From: Amycolatopsis sp. 2-15
GTDB taxonomy: Bacteria; Actinomycetota; Actinomycetes; Mycobacteriales; Pseudonocardiaceae
Length of the DNA stretch: 64,000 nucleotides
Direction of reading: 5' to 3'
Assembly: GCF_030285625.1 (NCBI RefSeq)
Contig: NZ_CP127294.1
Location: forward strand, 9,928,001 to 9,992,000
The notes beneath the pieces are model-generated. The model ran no database searches. It was not told where the DNA came from and worked only from the letters and a program-made list of their open reading frames with translations. Position 1 is the first letter of the stretch, and the number at the start of each line of letters is the position of its first letter. Positions 35,280 through 43,950 of the stretch are shown piece by piece. Both the position numbers and the translations under genes were made by a program.

Positions 35280-35332
35280 AGAAGGTAAAGAATCGGGGGG
35301 TCACCGGGGGAAAGGATGTTGAAGGAGTTTTC

Positions 35333-35480
35333 GTTGCAGCCTGAGTGGGGGGTCGCCAAATGCAAAGAAAAGATCAAAAGCCGGAGTTCCGTTACAGCCT
35401 GAGTGGGGTCGGCAGTGCAACGAAAAGCCCATACGCAGAGCAGGTTTCTTCGTTGCAGTCCAGGTCGAGGGTCGGCGATG
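35333..35480. repeat. Three degenerate copies of a ~60-bp repeat
   Basis: Copies start at 35333 (GTTGCAGCCTGAGTGGGG), 35391 (GTTACAGCCTGAGTGGGG) and 35452 (GTTGCAGTCCAGGTCGAGG), each continuing into GTCG(G/C)C..(A)TGC.A. The spacing is 58 and 61 nt. The third copy is the most diverged. Confidence 0.6.
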
Positions 35481-35604
35481 CGACGGCGTGCGCCGCCATC
35501 AAGCCCACCACCGAGAAATCCCCTGCGCACCGCACACCCGGCCCCGACAGCGGGAACCCAACCCCCGCCCAGTTCAGACCACCTCGCCAGCTAGCGTGGC
35601 CCGT

Positions 35605-36006
35605 ATGGAGATCGACCTCAGCACCCGCGGCGACGAGTTCCGGGCCTTCTGGACCGAGCGTCGGCTCGCCTCCCTCACGACGGTCCGGCCCGACGGAACG
35701 CCCCACGTCGTGGCGGTGGGCGTCACGGTCGACTTCGAGGCCGGTGTCGCGAGGGTCATCACGTTCTCCGACTCCCACAAGGCGCGCCTTGCCAAGGCGG
35801 CGGGTGAAGACGGCGTGGCGGCGGCGGTGTGCCAGCTCGAAGGCCCGGTCTGGTCCACGTTGGAGGGCCGCATGTTCCTGCGCGAAGACGCGGAAGCTGT
35901 CAAGGATGCCGAGGATCGGTACGCCGCTCGGTACCGGCAGCCGAAGCCGAACCCGAAGCGGGTCGTGTTGGAGATCCGGATCAAGAGGGTCATCGGCAAC
36001 GCCTAG
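35605..36006 (+). CDS. PPOX-class flavin/F420-dependent oxidoreductase
   Basis: A protein of 133 aa with the pyridoxamine-oxidase-like split barrel: LASLTTVRPDGTPHVVAVGVTVDFEAGVARVITFSDSHKARLA, then VAAAVCQLEGPVWSTLEGRMFLREDAEAVKDAEDRYAARYRQPKPNPKRVVLEI, as in small F420-dependent enzymes of actinobacteria. ATG 35605 follows TAGCGT (35592-35597) by 7 nt, compatible with a leaderless transcript. It ends in a 4-nt CTAG overlap with the convergent tetR gene. Confidence 0.88.
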   Translation: MEIDLSTRGDEFRAFWTERRLASLTTVRPDGTPHVVAVGVTVDFEAGVARVITFSDSHKARLAKAAGEDGVAAAVCQLEGPVWSTLEGRMFLREDAEAVKDAEDRYAARYRQPKPNPKRVVLEIRIKRVIGNA

Positions 36007-36541
36007 GCGCGGGCGTGCACCAGCCAGGTGTACTCCGCGATCAAGGCGGCGAGGTCCGTATCTTCTCCGGCAGCCGCCAGTTGCTGGTGCCCGATGAGCA
36101 TGGCCAGGCCGAGAGCGGTCAGGGTGCGGGCGAGGGCAGCGTCCCCCACCAGGCCCTTCACGGCCCGCCCCACGGTTTTCAGTCGGGCGTCGTCGACTCG
36201 TTTCTGGGCTGCCCGCACGGCTTCGTCGTTGGCGGCCCAGGCGCGGATCGCCGCCTCGGCCTTGTGGTGCAGGCCGAGGGTCAGTTCCATCAACGCCGCG
36301 AAATCAGCGGCGGGGCCGGCCTGGCCGAACGAGCCCGAAGCCAGGATCAGGATCTGCCGATTCTCCCAGAAGACGAGCAATTCTTCGACGAAAGCCGACC
36401 AGCCGCCGAAATGGTGATAAAAGGACCCGCTGGTCACGCCCAGATCGCGGCAAAGGCGGCCGACGTTCAAGCCGGCGAAACCGTCACCGGCCAGAATCTC
36501 CAGGGCCGACTCGAAGTACTGTTCCCGGGTCACCGCCGCCA

Positions 36542-36542
<1 letters not shown>
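36003..36542 (-). CDS. TetR family regulator
   Basis: A protein of 179 aa. The N-terminal HTH is MAAVTREQYFESALEILAGDGFAGLNVGRLCRDLGVTSGSFYHHFGGWSAFVEELL; the C-terminal part is the helical ligand domain. Its ATG overlaps the stop of the acyl-CoA ligase gene (TGATG), so both are cotranscribed; the palindrome at 38129-38146 upstream of the ligase is its likely operator. The ligand is probably a CoA thioester or fatty acid, inferred from the partner. Confidence 0.9.
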
Positions 36543-38101
<1,559 letters not shown>

Positions 38102-38128
38102 GTGCGGCTCCCTTCGCAGGCACCAGCG

Positions 38129-38146
38129 CCATAGAGTGCTCTATGG
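38129..38146. promoter_or_regulatory. 18-bp TetR-type operator before the acyl-CoA ligase
   Basis: CCATAGAG-TG-CTCTATGG is a perfect inverted repeat 28 nt before the start at 38101, next to a possible minus-strand promoter (TTGACG at 38173-38168). The position suits autoregulation by the cotranscribed TetR protein. Confidence 0.7.
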
Positions 38147-38195
38147 TGCGACGCCGAAACCCCGGCCGTCAACACCCCGGCCAGGGGAAAGTCAC

Positions 38196-39389
38196 TCAGG
38201 CGAAGAGCGCCAGCACCCCTTCGGCGCTGCGGACCACCACGTGCGCGGCAGCGCGCTCGGCCGGCGGGCGGTCCTGCCGTTCGGCCTCGTGCCGCCACCG
38301 CAGCACGGCGTCCGCGCCGGCGGCGTAGACCTCCCGCGGGTCGGTCTCGAAGTCGAGGCCCAGCCGTTCCTCCGGCGTGGTCCCCTGCGCCCCCAGCAGC
38401 CGCACGGCTTCGTCCGCAGGCTCGCCGGACAGCGCGGTCCGCCCGCCACGGATGTCGGCGATCAGGCGCAGCTCCGTGAAGTCGTGAGCGGTCGCCGCGA
38501 AGCGCTCCACGCGCGCCTCCAGCCGGTCGCTCCCCGGCCGCGGTTCGTTCTGCAGCACGGCTTCCAGCCGCACCACCGCCGTCCGCGCCTTCAGCGCCTC
38601 AGCGCGCGCCGCGAAGCACCCCGCGACGGTGTCCCGCAGCTCCCCCAGCCCACTGCGCCGCACCAGCTCCGTGGACAGCTTCACGCGGCTGTCGCTGCCC
38701 GTGCGGATCAACGTCAGCGCCAGCTTCACCCCGAACAACCCGAACCGCGAAACCAGCGACCGCCGCGTGTCCACGGAAACCGGCCCCGGGAACGCGGGAT
38801 CGGTGAACGCGTCCACCGACAGCAGGTAGCGCTCCAGCTCCTCACGCGGCACGGCGGCGAACGCGGCCAGCAGCTCGAACTCGTCGTCGGTGAACGCACG
38901 AGCGCCGTACGCGAGCTGCGCGGCCACGGCGATCACGCCCTGCGCGCCGCTGCACAACGGGTCCTCGCGCCACGCCCGGCGCGCCAGCTGCTTGGCCGTG
39001 AGCAGCGCGTCGATCCGGCCCGCGCCCGTCTCGTCGGCGCGCGCGAGCACCAGGACCGTGTCCACGGCCGTCTGGCGCGCGAACGCCGAGCGGGCGGCCG
39101 GGTGCGCACTCGCCAGCTCGTCGGGCTCGAGGTGGCGCAGCAGCCGCACGGCCGCGTCGGTCGGCACCGAGGCGGCCGGGTCGTCGGCGAGGGTCAGGTC
39201 GCGCAACGACCGCGTCTCGCCGAGCGCCGCCGCGAGCGTCGACTTGCCGGTGCCCGCCGCGCCGGTGATGCCGACGCGCAGCGGTTCGTCGAGGTGGTTG
39301 AGGGCTTCGTGCAGCGACGCGGCTGCGCGCGGGCTGTCGCGGTAGAGCCCGCAGGCTTCGGCCAGCAGGCCGCGGACGTCCTCGGTCAC
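38196..39389 (-). CDS. iniC: IniC-like dynamin-family GTPase
   Basis: A protein of 397 aa. The GTP-binding loop is GITGAAGTGKSTLAAALGE, followed by a short G-domain and a long helical region (YLLSVDAFTDPAFPGPVSVDTRRSLVSRFGLFGVKLAL.., SGLGELRDTVAGCFAARAEALKARTAVVRLEAVL), the layout of mycobacterial IniC. GTG 39389 overlaps the stop of the iniA-like gene (GTGA). Dynamin-like proteins of this locus act on the membrane during cell-wall stress. Symbol given by locus layout and fold, not by measured identity. Confidence 0.8.
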   Translation of the reverse strand: MTEDVRGLLAEACGLYRDSPRAAASLHEALNHLDEPLRVGITGAAGTGKSTLAAALGETRSLRDLTLADDPAASVPTDAAVRLLRHLEPDELASAHPAARSAFARQTAVDTVLVLARADETGAGRIDALLTAKQLARRAWREDPLCSGAQGVIAVAAQLAYGARAFTDDEFELLAAFAAVPREELERYLLSVDAFTDPAFPGPVSVDTRRSLVSRFGLFGVKLALTLIRTGSDSRVKLSTELVRRSGLGELRDTVAGCFAARAEALKARTAVVRLEAVLQNEPRPGSDRLEARVERFAATAHDFTELRLIADIRGGRTALSGEPADEAVRLLGAQGTTPEERLGLDFETDPREVYAAGADAVLRWRHEAERQDRPPAERAAAHVVVRSAEGVLALFA

Positions 39390-41158
39390 GCCGGCAGCTC
39401 CCTCGGCGCGCGGCCCGCGAGCACACCCAGCTCGCCGGCGCGCTGGTGCAGACCGGCGAGGCGCTCGATCTCGCGGCGCAGCTTCACCATCCGCCGTTCC
39501 CGCTCGGCCGAGCCGGCGATGATCGTCTCGCGCTCGCGCGCGAGCTGGTCGGCCAGCTCCTCGGCCAGCGCCGTGAAGTGGTCGCGCAGTTTCCGCTGCA
39601 CGCCGCGGATCGCGTCGCGGCATTCCTTGGAGAACCGCAGGAAAACGTCGTCGACGTGGCGCTGCGCGGTCATCTTCGCCACGGCCTGGCGGCGCTGCAG
39701 CCGCATGCCGCCCTCGTCGCTGATCGTCTTCGCCGCGAAGGCCGCGCCCGCGCCGAGCGAGACGGGGTTGATCAGCGGCAGCCCGGCGAGGCTCGTGACG
39801 AGGCCGAACATCAGCACACCACCGTAGGAACCACGCAGACCCGTGAACAGCTTCTGCCCGATCTTGAACCCCTCGATGCGCGGCTGGCGGACGTCGGCGA
39901 TCAGCTCGGCGCCCGACTCCCCGAGCCGCAGGTCGTGCAGGTCGTACTGCGCCCCGAAAGCTGCCGCGACCGCCTGCGCGATCCACTCCGCGCGATCGGC
40001 GGTGAAGTTGTAGTTCGTCTCCACGGCCTCGGCGAGCGTCTTGTCGAGCCACGGCCCGAACTCGTCCCACACCTTCACCGGGTCGCCCTTGTCGAAGGTC
40101 TCGTCGATGGTCTCGACGATCTTGCGGGTGCGCTCGCGCAGGTCGTACTCGGCGTCGGACTGCAGGTCCGCGATCTCGTCGGCGAGCAGGTTCTGCCAGC
40201 GGGTGTTGCGCTTGCGCAGCTCGTCGGCCTTGCGCTGCGCGCGGTGCAGCAGGGTCGTCTGGTCCACGCCCGCGTCCTGCCCGGCGAGCTCCGCGCGGGC
40301 CCGCAGCGTCTCCACGAGCTCCGCGGTCGCCGCACGCACGCTCAGCGCGGCCAGCACGGCGCTCGTGTGCTCCGGCGGCCGCGCGGCCTGCTCCGCGATC
40401 CACGCGAGCAGCGGGGGAAAGCCGGAGCGCGAGTTGAGGTCCTGGTCCCCCGCCTTCGCCGCGGCCATGCGCACGGTGGCCGATACCGGCAGCACGGGCG
40501 AGTCGATGCCGGCGCCCGCGAGCAACGCGCGATCGCGCTCGGCGACGGCGCGCCAGCTCGGGCAGACGTCGATCTTCGTCAGGGCGACCACGACGTGGGG
40601 GCACCACGTGCGGACGTGGTGGGCGAGCGCGACCTCCGCCTCGCTGAGCGGGGTGGTGGCATCGGAGACGAGCACGACGGCGTCGGCGTCGGCCAGCACG
40701 TCGAGGGCGGCGGCGGTGCGCGGCGAGCGCGGGTCGCCGATCGCGGGGGTGTCGACGAGCACGAGGCCCGCCGAAAGCAGTTCACGCGGCACGCCGACCT
40801 CCACGCGGCGCAGCGAGCCCGGGGGGCGCGCGCCGAGTTCACCGGTGAGGCGTTCGACCGGCACGGGCACGCGCTCGTCGGCGCGGCCCACGAGCGTGGC
40901 GGCGGGCTGGGCGGAGTAGCCGATCTCCACCGGCACGGCGGGAGTCGCGGCGTCGCCGACGCTGCAGACGGGGGCGTTGAGCACGGCGTTGACCAGGTAG
41001 CCCTTGCCCTGCTTGGGAAAACCCAACACGGCGATGCGGGTGACGCCCGGCGGGCGGTCGCGGCGCCGGCGCAGGCGCTGCACCAGGTCTTCGCGGCCGT
41101 GGGACCGGCAGGCGTCCAAGGTCTCGTCGAGCACTTCGAGCCAAGCGGAAGCGGTCAC
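39386..41158 (-). CDS. iniA: IniA-like dynamin-family protein with altered P-loop
   Basis: A protein of about 590 aa. The N-terminal G-domain has VLGFPKQGKGYLVNAVL, where the Ser/Thr of the usual GKS/T is Gly; G3 is LVDTPAIGD and G4 is ALTKIDVC. After residue 330 comes the stalk (RKADELRKRNTRWQNLLADEIADLQSDAEYDLRERTRKIVETIDETFD), a hydrophobic tip at about 470-520 (GGVLMFGLVTSLAGLPLINPVSLGAGAAF) and a C-terminal coiled coil. This is the bacterial dynamin architecture that remodels the inner membrane. GTG 41158 is the likeliest start, although its ribosome-binding site is weak. Confidence 0.82.
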   Translation of the reverse strand: MTASAWLEVLDETLDACRSHGREDLVQRLRRRRDRPPGVTRIAVLGFPKQGKGYLVNAVLNAPVCSVGDAATPAVPVEIGYSAQPAATLVGRADERVPVPVERLTGELGARPPGSLRRVEVGVPRELLSAGLVLVDTPAIGDPRSPRTAAALDVLADADAVVLVSDATTPLSEAEVALAHHVRTWCPHVVVALTKIDVCPSWRAVAERDRALLAGAGIDSPVLPVSATVRMAAAKAGDQDLNSRSGFPPLLAWIAEQAARPPEHTSAVLAALSVRAATAELVETLRARAELAGQDAGVDQTTLLHRAQRKADELRKRNTRWQNLLADEIADLQSDAEYDLRERTRKIVETIDETFDKGDPVKVWDEFGPWLDKTLAEAVETNYNFTADRAEWIAQAVAAAFGAQYDLHDLRLGESGAELIADVRQPRIEGFKIGQKLFTGLRGSYGGVLMFGLVTSLAGLPLINPVSLGAGAAFAAKTISDEGGMRLQRRQAVAKMTAQRHVDDVFLRFSKECRDAIRGVQRKLRDHFTALAEELADQLARERETIIAGSAERERRMVKLRREIERLAGLHQRAGELGVLAGRAPRELPA

Positions 41159-41256
41159 GTCGAAGGAGTGTCCCCCGTGCACGAGGAGTGAGCGAACCGG
41201 GTGGTGGCTCCGCGGTCGCACCCAGACCGCGGAGCCACTCCGTCAGAGCTTGTGAA

Positions 41257-42285
41257 TCAGAGGTGCAGGTCGAGCCCGGCGCCGCCGTGGCTGGTCTCCG
41301 CACCGGCCTGGAGGTCGAGGCCCAGCGTGTGCTGGCCCAGGTCCGTGACGGTCGAGACGGAGTCGTGCACCACGCCGAGGCCGGCGTCGGTGCCCGTGTG
41401 CGCGTCGGTGCCGGTGTGGGTGTCGGCGCGCTCGCCGCCCAGGTCCGGAACGACCGAGTGCGTGAGGCCCTGGACCTCGTGGGTCACGCCGCCCACGGCG
41501 TGGTCCAGGCCGCCGGCGCCGAGGCCGCTGGTGAGGTTGCCGACCTGGTCGGTGACGGAGCCCGCGAGGTCGCCGACGTGACCCTCGACGCCGCCGGCGG
41601 CCTGGGCGAGATTGCTCGTCAGGCCACCCACGGGGGCCATGGCGCCACCGGCGACCGGCAGGTCGCTCACGTGCAGCGGCGCGGAGCCGTCGACCGCACC
41701 GGTGACCTGGCCGGCGACATCCTGGGCCTGCGCGACGGCGCCACTGACCGCGCCGGCGTCGAGGCCGCCGGAGAGGTCGTTGACCAGGCCGAAGGCATTT
41801 GTCGGGTCCTGCGCGAGGGCGGTGACGCCCGCAGCGGTGTTCTGCAGGTCGGTCACGCCGGACAGTGCGCCGACGACGGGCAGCTCGCCCACGGCCGGGA
41901 GCTCGCCCACCGCGGGCAGCTCGCCGACGGCCGGCAGCGCCGGCAGACCCGGGACGGCCGGCAGCGTCGGGACGGAGAGGCCGTCGACGCCGGGCAGGCC
42001 CAGCGACGCGGTCAGCGCCTGCAGCTGCTCGATGGCGCCCTGGGGGCCGTCGGCGAGGACGCCGGTGAGGTCGCCCGCCTGCGGGAGGTTGCCGAGCGAG
42101 CCCAGGTCGTCGACCGGGATGTAGTCGAGCACCAGCGGCATGACCTCTTGCACGTCGGCGGCGCTGATGTCGCCGAGGCCGGCGGCCTGCAGCGCGGCCG
42201 TCGGGTCCTGCGCGAAGGCGGCCAGCGACATCGGGTCGCTGAGCAGGTTGAGCGTGAAGTCGTGCAGGGTCTGCACCGGGTCCAT
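41257..42285 (-). CDS. iniB: IniB N-terminal domain-containing protein
   Basis: A protein of 342 aa. The conserved IniB N-terminus MDPVQTLHDFTLNLLSDPMSLAAFAQDPTAAL spans about 75 aa. The rest is low-complexity Ala/Gly/Leu/Val with a PAVGEL hexapeptide repeated about three times near residue 120 and a His/Thr/Asp-rich segment (DTHTGTDAHTGTDAG) near 305. Mycobacterial IniB is a glycine-rich, stress-induced envelope protein. GGAG lies 8 nt before ATG 42285. Together with the two dynamin genes it forms an iniBAC operon. Confidence 0.88.
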   Translation of the reverse strand: MDPVQTLHDFTLNLLSDPMSLAAFAQDPTAALQAAGLGDISAADVQEVMPLVLDYIPVDDLGSLGNLPQAGDLTGVLADGPQGAIEQLQALTASLGLPGVDGLSVPTLPAVPGLPALPAVGELPAVGELPAVGELPVVGALSGVTDLQNTAAGVTALAQDPTNAFGLVNDLSGGLDAGAVSGAVAQAQDVAGQVTGAVDGSAPLHVSDLPVAGGAMAPVGGLTSNLAQAAGGVEGHVGDLAGSVTDQVGNLTSGLGAGGLDHAVGGVTHEVQGLTHSVVPDLGGERADTHTGTDAHTGTDAGLGVVHDSVSTVTDLGQHTLGLDLQAGAETSHGGAGLDLHL

Positions 42286-42807
42286 GTGGGGATCTCCAGA
42301 GGTGTCGATAACGGGGGATTGGCCCGGCCGTCCCCGGCCAGGTTGCCGATGAAGGTAGAGACGGGGCTCCCCGCCCACATCGGGGTTCACTCCCAGTTGT
42401 CACGCGTTGCGCCGTTAGGGGGTCGACGGCTCCCCGTTAGGGAGCATGGGTGACTCATCGACCCAGCAGTGAGGTGAAAACCGACATTCGCTTGTCGTCG
42501 GTGACCCGATCGCGTGAGGATGACCGGGGGCCCCGGGATTCGACCGTGCGCCCCTCCGGGAAGCCCCCTCGAAACCGGCTCCGCACCCCTGTTCACTTCG
42601 GCGTTCACTAACAGTCGCAGCTCGCTCAGCCGTTAGGGGGTCGATATGAGATCGTTAGGGAGCTACGGGCTCATCCATTCGGGGGCTCGGTTGGGTAAAT
42701 CCCACCCGCGCTTGCCCGAATGACCCGAACGGGTGAGGATGGCGTACCCCTAGGGGGCGGATTGCTCTCCTTGGCCCGTCCCAGTGCGACGAAGGGAGGA
42801 AGCGGCG
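42286..42807. promoter_or_regulatory. Divergent control region of the ini locus with a duplicated promoter module
   Basis: The region contains two copies of an arrangement of about 110 bp. Copy 1: CCGTTAGGG at 42412 and 42434 (22 bp apart), then TTGTCG (42492), 18 nt, GAGGAT (42516-42521). Copy 2: CCGTTAGGG at 42630 and TCGTTAGGG at 42652 (also 22 bp), then TTGCCC (42712), 17 nt, GAGGAT (42735-42740). TGACCCGA-N-CG-N-GTGAGGATG is shared by both. Both promoters point to the actin-fold/IniR genes; copy 1 is also 127 nt from the iniB start. Confidence 0.7.
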
Positions 42808-43950
42808 TTGCCCTATGTGCTCGGCATCGATGTCGCCCACACCCGGACCCACGCCGCCACCCGCCGGAAGCTGACCGACGGCTGGGGCGCCCCCGAACCG
42901 CTGTGGCTCGGCGAAAGCTCGCCGGCCGCGGCCACCGCGTTGTTCCTGGACGATGAGGGTTACTTGCTCACCGGCGACGCCGCAGCGCGCGCCGGAACGA
43001 GCGTTCCGTCTCGGCTGCTGACGGGCTTCCACCGCCGCATCGGCGACGACGTCCCCGTGTTCGTCGGGGGCGAGCGGTTCTCTCCGGAGTCACTCACCGC
43101 AGTCCTCGTCGAGGGCATCGCGGAGCACGCGGGCGCTCAACTGGGAGGAGCACCCCGCCACCTCCTCGTCACCCACCCCGGTGATTGGGGCGACTACCGG
43201 CGTGACCTTCTGCGACGAGCGCTGGGTGAATCCGGCTTCGCCGCCGTGACTCTGGTGCCCAGTTCCGTGGGCGCACTTTATGCCCATCTGCCCGATCCCG
43301 GACCCGGCGACCACACGGCCGCGGTCTGCGAGTTCGGGCCCGACGGCGTCACCGTCACGCTCGCCACGGCGTCCGGCGCGGGCGGCTGGGTCGCGCGCAC
43401 GAGCACCGAGGGCGTGGCCCCCGCGGCGGCCGTGAGCACGGCTTTCGCGCTCGCCCACGGGATTTCGGTGCTGCCCGAGAAGCTGGCGGGCATCGTGTTC
43501 TCCGGCGAACCGGGTCCGGGTGCGCTGCCGGGCCGGTTGCCGTGCCCCGTGTTCACCTCACCCCAGCCCCCGCTCACGGCCGCGTTCGGAGCCAGTAGCC
43601 TCGCTGCTCAACGGATGAGCCCGCCCGCCCGGCGGGAGCAGCCCGTCGCGGAGACGACCCTGATCCCCAAGGTCGACTCGCTACCCGAGCTCACCGAGCG
43701 GCCCTCCCCGCCGCCGGTGGACATCACGCCGTTCGAGCTCCCCGAGCCCGAAGGCGTCGCGAAACTGCTCCGCCGGTGGCGTCCGCTCGCCGCCGCGGCA
43801 GCGGTGCTCGCGATCGGTTCCTCCGTCCTGATCGCCGCTCTCTCCTCCCACGAAGCCACGGCGGACAAGGGAACCGCCCCGGCCCACCCCGCGTCCCTCA
43901 CGTCATGCGCCCACCCGGGCGCGGCCCCCACCGGTGAAGGTCACTGTTGA
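42808..43950 (+). CDS. Hsp70/actin-fold ATPase-like protein with C-terminal membrane helix
   Basis: A protein of about 380 aa starting at TTG 42808 (GGGAGG 8 nt upstream). PYVLGIDVAHTRTHAA is the phosphate-1 loop of the actin/Hsp70 fold, HLLVTHPGDWGDYRRDLLRRAL and VTLVPSSVGALYAH match the central Hsp70 region, and AAVCEFGPDGVTVTL replaces the usual DxGGGT-type phosphate-2 loop. There is no substrate-binding domain. Instead a Pro-rich linker leads to one membrane helix (PLAAAAAVLAIGSSVLIAAL) and a short outer tail with two Cys. It overlaps the regulator gene by 4 nt (TTGA). Probably an ATP-dependent membrane partner of the stress regulator. Confidence 0.75.
   Translation: MPYVLGIDVAHTRTHAATRRKLTDGWGAPEPLWLGESSPAAATALFLDDEGYLLTGDAAARAGTSVPSRLLTGFHRRIGDDVPVFVGGERFSPESLTAVLVEGIAEHAGAQLGGAPRHLLVTHPGDWGDYRRDLLRRALGESGFAAVTLVPSSVGALYAHLPDPGPGDHTAAVCEFGPDGVTVTLATASGAGGWVARTSTEGVAPAAAVSTAFALAHGISVLPEKLAGIVFSGEPGPGALPGRLPCPVFTSPQPPLTAAFGASSLAAQRMSPPARREQPVAETTLIPKVDSLPELTERPSPPPVDITPFELPEPEGVAKLLRRWRPLAAAAAVLAIGSSVLIAALSSHEATADKGTAPAHPASLTSCAHPGAAPTGEGHC

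Larger units (their letters stand above)
34508..35604. other. 1.1-kb gene-free region rich in repeats and hairpins
   Basis: No reading frame here has a ribosome-binding site, domain or normal codon use. The left third (34540-34700) is G-rich on the plus strand; 34850-35000 is C-rich. From 35017 on come two large hairpins, an AT-rich centre (about 35160-35225, containing ATATGCATAT) and three degenerate copies of a 60-bp unit. Possibly a non-coding RNA locus or remnant element. Confidence 0.6.

Noticed and set aside
35333..35480. CRISPR array
   Set aside because: Only three imperfect copies with drifting sequence, no uniform spacers and no cas genes.
34595..35530. Small frames in the gene-free region (for example 34595-34807 and 35237-35530)
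   Set aside because: Low-complexity or hairpin-derived translations with no start signals; treated as non-coding.
38196..40607. A very long minus-strand frame spanning both dynamin genes
   Set aside because: Only its last 398 codons read as iniC; the upstream part is an Arg-rich shadow of iniA in another frame.
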